34,492 nucleotides of DNA from a virus. Made by a program: the position numbers and the translations under genes. This document shows, one piece after another, positions 8,047 to 15,194 of the stretch. The stretch is from positions 1-34,492 of IMG/VR virus record IMGVR_UViG_3300032304_000308; one strand, written 5' to 3'. Within the stretch, counting starts at the first letter, position 1; each line of letters opens with the position of its first letter. The notes under the pieces were generated by a model. The model did no database searches. It saw only the letters and a program-made list of their open reading frames with translations, and was not told where the DNA came from.

Positions 8047-11000
8047 ATGAGTCCAGATCAATGGTTAGCTAGTCAACCAAAGAAAGAAAAGGCTCAAGCT
8101 GGATTAAGTCCTGACCAATGGCTAGAGCAGCAAAAGGAAAAGCCTAGTGTTGCTTTAAGTCCTGACCAATGGTTGAAGCAGCAAAACACTACCCCACAAC
8201 CGGAAGGGCAAGAGGCTAAAACTTCTAACCCACTTGTGGGCCTTGCTGGTCGTGCTGCTGACCTTGCAGGCGAAGGTATTGAGGGTATTGCTCGTGTTGC
8301 AGAAAGAGTTGGAGATAAGTTAGAAACTGCAATCCCTCTAACTAACTTAACGCCCGAACAAATTCAACAAGAGAACCAGCTACAGCCTCTGTTTAATTTC
8401 TCTAAGAGCCTTAAAAATTGGAGTAAAGATCTCGGCTACGCCCCATCTACGCAACTAGGGGAACTTCCGGGTAAACCCTTATTGTTAGTGCCTTTTATTG
8501 CTGAGCGTGTTATTGCATCATCTCCTGATATGGTAGCTGCAGTGGCTGTAGCTCCTGCGTATCTTGTTTCTTTAACCAACGAAATTCTTAATACCCGCTT
8601 AGAAAACGACAACAAATCTTTAGAAGAAGCAACTGCAGCAGACGTTGCCGCCGCTACGGGCGCCGCTATATTCCAAACTTATGTAGAAAGATTTGCTACT
8701 AAGCGTTTACTTCCAGGTGGTGGAGGTGTTGGTTCTACAGTAGGGAAACGGATTGGTAAAGAAACAGCAGTACAGTCTGGTACAGAGGCAGTTGAAGAAG
8801 GCGTTGGGTATTTAGGTGGTGCTGCGGGCACTGAAAAAGGTATTGACCCATACCAAATGGCCCAGCAAATGATTGAAGGTGCTATAGTCGGCGGCGGTTT
8901 GGGTGCGGCTGTTCAAGGAGGAAAAGAATATGTATCAAGACCTAGAGCTAACGATGGAACAAGTGAGCCAGGCATTTCGGGTGATCGCACTGAAGGAGAA
9001 GCTCCCGGAGGAACTGGAAGACTTGACGAGGAAAGACTGGATGTTTTTGGCAAACGCACTAGAATTATTAATGGAAGAGAAGAGAGTGTCTACAATCAAC
9101 TAGAAGAAATTGATTTACAACTAAAAGGGTTAACAGAACAGCGTAATCAAATACAAGACCCTAATGACCCTGCTATTGGCGAAATAGACCAAGAAATAGC
9201 CCAGTTAAATCAAGCTAAAAAAGATATAGACAAACCTGCACCAATACCAAAAGCTGGGGATACCGTAGTTTTAAACTATGAAACTGAAGCTGGAGTAAGA
9301 CAAAAAGACGCTACAGTCGGTGAACCTGTTTATGTAGACGCCGACGGCAATTTAGTTAAGAAGAACCAATTTGGTAAGTTTCCTAAAGGCACTAAAAATC
9401 CTGAATTAATGGTGCCGTTGACGTTTGATTTTGACGGTCAACCTACAACTACTATGATGTCGCCGACTGAGCTAAGTGCCCGCACGGCTGAGATTATTGA
9501 GCCCACAGCTACAGCTAAAGAAAAAGCTTATAACGCTCCTGGGCAAGAAGGGTTTGACTTTACCGAGCCAGATGAGAACACGCAGCGTATATTAAGCACT
9601 ACGCAAGAGTTTGGTTTGACTGCCCCTGAGGGTAAGGTTGACGTATCTAAGCCGCTTGAAAAGCTAGAAACACCAGACTACGAAACCAGTAAGATGATGC
9701 TGGTAGATACGGGTGCTAAACCTACAAACCGTCTGTTTTCTTTTATTAGAAGTTTAGTACCAAACACCCAAAGCGAATCTGAGGCTAAGGCATATGGTGC
9801 CGAGCTTGAAAACATTGTTAGTGAGATTGAAGAGTTTCACCGAGACGCGCAAGGGCAAGAACGCACAAACCGTTTACGCTGGTTAAATAACTTCTTTGAT
9901 GCTTTTAGTATTGCCCCAATAGCTAACCAAGGTGATACTTCTCGTTTACCCGAACTTATCAAAAACCGTACCCCACAAGAGCAAGAAGCCCTTTTATCCG
10001 CCGCAACTCAGTTCCCTAAGTTAAATACTGCTCGTGGGCTCGACAAGTTCCGTGAGATGCTATCTGAGCACATGATGGACTACACCGAGGCTAAACTCGG
10101 TCGTTCTAGGGGCTATGCAGTTCTACCGTTTGACGCCGACACGGGTGTAGATTTAGTCCCAACACAGGACCAAAAAGCTCTATCTCAGTTAACTAAGGAT
10201 AGCAAAGACCCTAAAGAGCGTGCAGCATATAACTACTTTAGCAGCTACTCCGACTACTTCTCTCCATATATTATGGCAATGCGGTCGGCGGCGTATGACC
10301 TAGGTACTAGCACTGCTGTTAAACAAGGCGAGCTATATAAGGGTCAGAATCGTGATACTGCTAAGCTATTTAGAGATTGGATTGCTGAAAACTTGGGTCT
10401 TAATACATTAGCCCGCTTTGATGCGACTGTAGAAGAGTTCCGCAAGCAGAATGACCGCTCTAGCAAACTAGATAAAGAAGCGCAAGCAATTGAAGACCGA
10501 GGCCCTATCGATAAGAAGGCCCCTATATTGCAGTCGTTGTTTAGGGCGCCTAGCGGTAAAACACTTAAAACACTACCTATAAGGGTTGGTAAGAAATTAT
10601 CTAGGGGGTTGACGCAGTTTATTAACCCTAAGCGCTTTGACGTAATGCACCCAGCTATCCAAGAAAAGATCAATCAAAACGATATCCAAGGTGCTTTAAA
10701 ACTTATTTCTAGCGCTAAATACGGTAACGTGTTCCAACAAAATTTAGCTAAGCGTTTAGCAGAGATTAAATTAAACACGACTATTATGTTTGATGCGCAG
10801 GAATTATACGCTCAAAAGCTTGTCGATAAAAACACCGCCGTAGAACGTCTTGAGCTAGTCAGTTTCTTAAAAGCAGCATACCCCGAAGTAGCTAAAAAAT
10901 ACTTTAATAACTTAACCAATATTAAAGAAACCTTTAATTCAATTAGCCAACTACGTGAAGGCAAGCTAGGCATCGACGCCGAGGGGTTAAAAGCCTACGT

Positions 11001-14000
11001 CGGTCAAATTGAAACAGTATATGAACAGTATCAAGCTGGTGTAGCCGTATTGGATGCCAGCGGTACTTACTTCCCATATATAGATACCATTACTTTAAAC
11101 AAAAAACGTGGTGGTAATAGCGTATTTACATTCTTGCATGAGGTATCGCACGCTGCTTCTCATTGGGCTTTAAACCCGGCTAACTACGATAAGTTAACTC
11201 CCTCACAGAAAAAAGCAGTAGACGACCTTAAAGAAATGCATCGCATCGTCAAAGGTCTTAAGGGCGGGTTTTACGCCGAGTACGACATCGATGAGTTTGT
11301 TGCCGAAGCTTTCTCTAATCCAGAGTTCCAAGCATTTTTAAAAGACATACCTTACGAGGGGGCTAAAGAACAGTTCCGTGGGTTAGATGTGCCTATCGAA
11401 TACGCTAGAAATAGCAAGTTTATGAATAAGCTTAAACAAGCTAAAAACAATGGCGACTTAACGTTTGAGTTTGACGAGTCCGCAGAAGAAGCCGTTGAGC
11501 GAAACATTAAAGAAGGTAAAGAAATTGCAAGGGGCGAAGGCGTTATATATAACGACAAAAACGTCATTATTACGGGTGTTGTCCAAGAAGTTACTTACGC
11601 AACAGCAAAAGGTGTCTCCAAAAAACTAAAAGAAAAAGCATTTGCTGAAGCCTATAACAATGCTAAAGCCCGAGGCACAAAAGTATTTACTTGGGAAGGT
11701 GTTAAGTATTTTACTAGCTTTGACGCTAAACCTAACAAACGAACCATGTGGGATGAGTTCACTAGGTTTGTAGCTAAAGTAATTGGTATGGATAACATGT
11801 TGGGGTATACCCTAGCTAATGCTAATGCTATTTTACAAGCACCTCCTGCACTATCTACTGAAGCTTACAGCTTAAATGCTAAAGGTAAGAGTGGCAGTTA
11901 TGTTTTAGACCAAACTTTCCGCACTGCACCGACAGATAAAATTGCGTCTTTTGATGCCATATTTGCTGGACGTCCGTCATGGGGCAGCGTAAAAAACGGC
12001 ATGTTTGATTTTTTAAACAGCCAAAAAGAATCTAAGCGAAAGTATTTGCTTAACGGTTTAACCTTGCGTATGTTGCAAGACATGGTCGGTAATAAAGTCC
12101 CTCAGTTAAAATCCTTCATAGAAGAAACTGAAAAGATGGCTACTATGCGGGATAGTATCCTCAACGACGTGGGTAAGATTGCTAAAGACTGGACTCAATG
12201 GCAGAAAGACAACCCACAATTAATAAACACCCTTAATGCTTTAATGATTGATAGTTCACGTCTATTTATCGATCCTGAGTTTAATAAATCTGACCCCAAG
12301 TTAAACGCTGCTTGGGATGCTATTGGCCCTAAAGGGCAAGATATTTATAGACGTGCAAGAGACTTCTTCGAAGCACGTAAAAAAGCTTTTGACAAGAGCA
12401 CGTTAGACAACATTGAAAAACATTTAATTAATAAAGGTTTAACCCCAGCTGAGGCCAAATCGCACCCTGATTATATAGGTATGCAAAAACGCCAAGCTAA
12501 ACACACTGTTACTCCGTACTTCCCATTTAGGCGTAACGGCGAGTTTTGGTACCAAGTAACTTCTTCCGGGGGCAAAATAGAAGAGTTTGTGCAGTTTGAA
12601 ACCGAAAAAGAACGTACTGAAGCCTTGAGAGAGCGTCAAGCTGAATTAGACAGCCAAGGCTCTAGTAGCACTATATCTCAAGGTAACTCTATTCGCCAAG
12701 CTGTAAATACTAACCTGCAAAGTCTAGAGTTTTTGGAGACTATTAAAAAGATGATTGGCGCAGGGCAGGGAGCAGGAAACGCAAAACTCAAAGAAAATTT
12801 AATCGCCAGCGTTGAAGATTTGTATTTAAGCGTGCTCCCAGACCAAAGCGTGCGTAAGTTGTTTAACCGTAAAGGCACTCCAGGTATGAATCCGGATATG
12901 CTTCGTGCGTTTACAGCTACGGGTTTCCGCATGGCTTATCAACACGCCCGGTACGAGCATACTAGTAAGTTGTTTAAAACCCTTGAAGCGGCGGAAGCTC
13001 GCCTAAAAGGTATGGAGCCTAAAGAAGCTGGGCAACTACGTGACTATATTAATCAGTTCTACAAAAACTTAGACAAGATTTTAAATCCACCTGACACCGA
13101 CCCCATTGTAGGAAAAATATCTGACATATCTTTCTTATGGTATTTGAGCGGCCCTGCATCGGCTTTTGTTAACATGCTCGGCGTGCCTGCGGTGTCGTTC
13201 CCTGTAGTGGCTGCTAGATTTGGTCCTGCTAAAACTGCAGCTAAAATGCTCGCTGAGTATCCCGCTAAATTCTTAAAAGCTGGCTTTATAGGCCCAGACG
13301 GCAAAATTGCATTCCCTTCTTTAGAAAACAACTTAAAGGACTTAACCCCAACACAGCAAAAAGCGTTTAAAGAATTAGGTCCTTTATTCAACCTTACTCT
13401 TACTCATGACGTAGCCGGATTATCTTCTGTGCCATCTATGCAATATACCGGTGCATGGAAAAAGACTATGGGTGTATTTACCGCTTTGTTCCACGGCGCC
13501 GAGAAGTTTAACCGTGAAGTAGTTGGCATGTCTGTTTTTGATATGTCCTATGAGCGCAATATTAAAAACGGTATGACTGAAAAGCGTGCATTTGAAAAAG
13601 CTATTTCAGAAACCAAAGATTTAACTTATAAGTCTATGGGTGACTATTCTACTGAGAATAAACCGTTAATTTTACAAAATCAATACTCTAAGGTTATATT
13701 CCAGTTTAAACAGTTCCCATTGACTATGACCTACCTACTTACCCGTAGTGGTATTGAAAGTTTTAGTGGTGACTATAAAAAAGGCGACACAAAGGCTAGC
13801 CTGCAAAAAGAACTAAGCACGCTTCAAGCTGCACGCTCAAACGCAAACAAAGACGAAATAGATCAAATTAAACGTAACATAGAAGCGGTGCAAAAACGTA
13901 TAAACGCACGCCAAGACACCGCTACTGATATTAACGCCGAGCGTACGCTAGATGGACTACCCGATTTAACCGGTGATAAGCTAGATGAGGCTGTTACCAA

Positions 14001-14916
14001 GCAATTAGCAGCGTTTAAAAAAGAGGGTATGGATCGCCTTATGGGCACCCTAGGCATGACTTTCATATTTGGCGGCGCAACCGCTATGTTTGGCTGGTCG
14101 GCGTTCTCTACCTTAATGGAAGTTATGCATTATATGTGGGCTGATGAGGACGAAAAAGACGAGCCATTTAGCTTTGACAACTGGTTTAAAAACTGGACAA
14201 ACGAGACCTTTGGCGGGTTTATCGGAGACTCTATCTCCCGTGGTATTGTTTCTCAAGCAACAGGACTAAACGTTGCCGACCGTATGACTTTAGATGGTAT
14301 GTGGTTTAGAGACAATAGAAATAGTCCAGATGCAAAATCAGCGTTAGAAGCCTATATCGTTAGCTTGCTGGGCCCTACAGCTGGTCTATTAGTAAGCGGA
14401 GCTAGTGCCGTAGATTTATTAAACCAAGGCCATTACGGACGTGCATTAGAAACAGCATCGCCAGCATTTGCTAGAAACTTCTTAAAAGCTAATCGTTTTG
14501 CGGATGAAGGCGCACTTTCTTTAAGCGGTGACGAATTAATTCCAGACTTTAGCGCAGGGGAAATTGCTGGTCAGGCACTTGGCTTTAGCCCAGAACGACT
14601 TGCACAAAGACAAAAATCTAACATTGAAATGAAAGAGGCTGAGCAGAAAATACTTAAAAAGCACCAGCGCTTGATGAATGCTTACTTTATGGCCTTTGAT
14701 ACCAATGACGCCGACATGCAGGAAAGAGTTTTCAATAAAATTATGAGGTTTAACAGCGCTAACCCTGGCTCAGCTATTACGGCAAAAGCCTTACGTGAGT
14801 CCATCAAGCGTCGGTATAAACAACGTGCTCTCGCCGAGGGAACTGGTGGCGCCCGCATCAACAAAAAACTTATTGGGCAGCTTGGTGGCATGAACGACTA
14901 CGGCGATATAGACTAA
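8047..14916 (+). CDS. Giant internal virion protein with HEXXH metallopeptidase site and LPD38-like C-terminus
   Basis: At 2289 residues this is the largest gene. It starts with three copies of an LSPDQWL motif (residues about 2-7, 21-26 and 38-43), then helical and coiled-coil regions; about 295-345 is a low-complexity linker. Residues 1031-1035 are HEVSH, an HEXXH zinc site, followed about 48 residues later by EFVAEAF (Glu1083/Glu1087), a likely third metal ligand. The region around 1870-1905 (ENKPLILQNQYSKVIFQFKQ, then FPLTMTYLLTR) resembles the large polyvalent-protein domain LPD38. A hydrophobic stretch at about 1995-2030 could cross a membrane. Size and position match the last ejection protein (T7 gp16-like). 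A cell-wall transglycosylase motif was not seen; the peptidase may replace it. Confidence 0.8.
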   Translation: MSPDQWLASQPKKEKAQAGLSPDQWLEQQKEKPSVALSPDQWLKQQNTTPQPEGQEAKTSNPLVGLAGRAADLAGEGIEGIARVAERVGDKLETAIPLTNLTPEQIQQENQLQPLFNFSKSLKNWSKDLGYAPSTQLGELPGKPLLLVPFIAERVIASSPDMVAAVAVAPAYLVSLTNEILNTRLENDNKSLEEATAADVAAATGAAIFQTYVERFATKRLLPGGGGVGSTVGKRIGKETAVQSGTEAVEEGVGYLGGAAGTEKGIDPYQMAQQMIEGAIVGGGLGAAVQGGKEYVSRPRANDGTSEPGISGDRTEGEAPGGTGRLDEERLDVFGKRTRIINGREESVYNQLEEIDLQLKGLTEQRNQIQDPNDPAIGEIDQEIAQLNQAKKDIDKPAPIPKAGDTVVLNYETEAGVRQKDATVGEPVYVDADGNLVKKNQFGKFPKGTKNPELMVPLTFDFDGQPTTTMMSPTELSARTAEIIEPTATAKEKAYNAPGQEGFDFTEPDENTQRILSTTQEFGLTAPEGKVDVSKPLEKLETPDYETSKMMLVDTGAKPTNRLFSFIRSLVPNTQSESEAKAYGAELENIVSEIEEFHRDAQGQERTNRLRWLNNFFDAFSIAPIANQGDTSRLPELIKNRTPQEQEALLSAATQFPKLNTARGLDKFREMLSEHMMDYTEAKLGRSRGYAVLPFDADTGVDLVPTQDQKALSQLTKDSKDPKERAAYNYFSSYSDYFSPYIMAMRSAAYDLGTSTAVKQGELYKGQNRDTAKLFRDWIAENLGLNTLARFDATVEEFRKQNDRSSKLDKEAQAIEDRGPIDKKAPILQSLFRAPSGKTLKTLPIRVGKKLSRGLTQFINPKRFDVMHPAIQEKINQNDIQGALKLISSAKYGNVFQQNLAKRLAEIKLNTTIMFDAQELYAQKLVDKNTAVERLELVSFLKAAYPEVAKKYFNNLTNIKETFNSISQLREGKLGIDAEGLKAYVGQIETVYEQYQAGVAVLDASGTYFPYIDTITLNKKRGGNSVFTFLHEVSHAASHWALNPANYDKLTPSQKKAVDDLKEMHRIVKGLKGGFYAEYDIDEFVAEAFSNPEFQAFLKDIPYEGAKEQFRGLDVPIEYARNSKFMNKLKQAKNNGDLTFEFDESAEEAVERNIKEGKEIARGEGVIYNDKNVIITGVVQEVTYATAKGVSKKLKEKAFAEAYNNAKARGTKVFTWEGVKYFTSFDAKPNKRTMWDEFTRFVAKVIGMDNMLGYTLANANAILQAPPALSTEAYSLNAKGKSGSYVLDQTFRTAPTDKIASFDAIFAGRPSWGSVKNGMFDFLNSQKESKRKYLLNGLTLRMLQDMVGNKVPQLKSFIEETEKMATMRDSILNDVGKIAKDWTQWQKDNPQLINTLNALMIDSSRLFIDPEFNKSDPKLNAAWDAIGPKGQDIYRRARDFFEARKKAFDKSTLDNIEKHLINKGLTPAEAKSHPDYIGMQKRQAKHTVTPYFPFRRNGEFWYQVTSSGGKIEEFVQFETEKERTEALRERQAELDSQGSSSTISQGNSIRQAVNTNLQSLEFLETIKKMIGAGQGAGNAKLKENLIASVEDLYLSVLPDQSVRKLFNRKGTPGMNPDMLRAFTATGFRMAYQHARYEHTSKLFKTLEAAEARLKGMEPKEAGQLRDYINQFYKNLDKILNPPDTDPIVGKISDISFLWYLSGPASAFVNMLGVPAVSFPVVAARFGPAKTAAKMLAEYPAKFLKAGFIGPDGKIAFPSLENNLKDLTPTQQKAFKELGPLFNLTLTHDVAGLSSVPSMQYTGAWKKTMGVFTALFHGAEKFNREVVGMSVFDMSYERNIKNGMTEKRAFEKAISETKDLTYKSMGDYSTENKPLILQNQYSKVIFQFKQFPLTMTYLLTRSGIESFSGDYKKGDTKASLQKELSTLQAARSNANKDEIDQIKRNIEAVQKRINARQDTATDINAERTLDGLPDLTGDKLDEAVTKQLAAFKKEGMDRLMGTLGMTFIFGGATAMFGWSAFSTLMEVMHYMWADEDEKDEPFSFDNWFKNWTNETFGGFIGDSISRGIVSQATGLNVADRMTLDGMWFRDNRNSPDAKSALEAYIVSLLGPTAGLLVSGASAVDLLNQGHYGRALETASPAFARNFLKANRFADEGALSLSGDELIPDFSAGEIAGQALGFSPERLAQRQKSNIEMKEAEQKILKKHQRLMNAYFMAFDTNDADMQERVFNKIMRFNSANPGSAITAKALRESIKRRYKQRALAEGTGGARINKKLIGQLGGMNDYGDID
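8930..9103 (+). CDS. Overprinted small gene (57 aa) inside the giant virion gene
   Basis: In the +1 frame relative to the giant gene there is an ATG with an excellent Shine-Dalgarno (AAGGAGG at 8915-8921, 8-base spacing). It opens a 57-codon frame ending TAG. The product looks like a real folded helical protein: MYQDLELTMEQVSQAFRVIA, then LPEELEDLTRKDWMFLANAL and ELLMEEKRV. The LT-x-DW-x-x-L pattern resembles small hypothetical phage proteins I know. The giant protein's frame over the same bases is linker-like (RPRANDGTSEPGISGDRTEG). Codons here are richer in CTG, GAG, CTC and CCG than in the neighbours. Function is unknown. The main doubt is that nested frames can arise by chance. Confidence 0.6.
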   Translation: MYQDLELTMEQVSQAFRVIALKEKLPEELEDLTRKDWMFLANALELLMEEKRVSTIN

Positions 14917-14943
14917 AAAAATCCCGCTTTTTACGGCGGGATT
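14915..14943 (-). terminator. Rho-independent terminator ending the minus-strand operon
   Basis: A perfect 8-bp stem (AATCCCGC 14920-14927 with GCGGGATT 14936-14943) and 8-base loop is followed, on the minus strand, by a run of seven T (14921-14915). It ends transcripts coming from the primase-helicase operon. On the plus strand there is no T-run after the stem, so it is not a good terminator for the late genes, whose last stop codon overlaps its T-run. Confidence 0.88.
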
Positions 14944-14996
14944 CAAAGTATTACCAGAAAGGAGTAGCTAATGAATGCAGCTACGGTTCTATGATA
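14944..14996. other. 3' untranslated strip with second hairpin
   Basis: This strip lies between the last minus-strand stop and the terminator. It holds a 6-bp stem (GTAGCT 14964-14969 with AGCTAC 14979-14984, 9-base loop). The plus strand also reads AAAGGAG, a short spacer and an ATG opening a 7-codon frame (14971-14994). In the minus-strand mRNA the same bases read as a pyrimidine tract, CTCCTTTC. No convincing gene is present. Confidence 0.4.
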
Positions 14997-15194
14997 CTAC
15001 CTAAGTCGCCAGACACGCAACCCATAGATACCCTCGTCTACGCTAACTTGGGTTTTTACCCTATAGCCTAGCCTTTTTGTAACCGTAGTTATCTCAGCCA
15101 GCGCAGCTTCCGTATCTAAACAAGGGATAAAGAAAGATGCGCCGACTGCAAACTTAGCCCAATTAATCCTGAAGCTCAGCCCGTGGATCAACAT
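14997..15194 (-). CDS. Conserved-looking hypothetical protein (65 aa)
   Basis: This short protein contains WAKFAVGASFFIPCLD (about 12-27), a helix (TEAALAEITTVTKRLGYRV) and the C-terminal motif EGIYGLRVWRLR. The alternating strand-helix-strand pattern and the strongly patterned ends look like a real folded domain. The gene starts 32 bases inside the end of the primase-helicase gene, with AGGTG five bases upstream of the ATG, and is the last gene before the terminator. I recall similar small proteins downstream of phage primases but know no function for them. Confidence 0.75.
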   Translation of the reverse strand: MLIHGLSFRINWAKFAVGASFFIPCLDTEAALAEITTVTKRLGYRVKTQVSVDEGIYGLRVWRLR

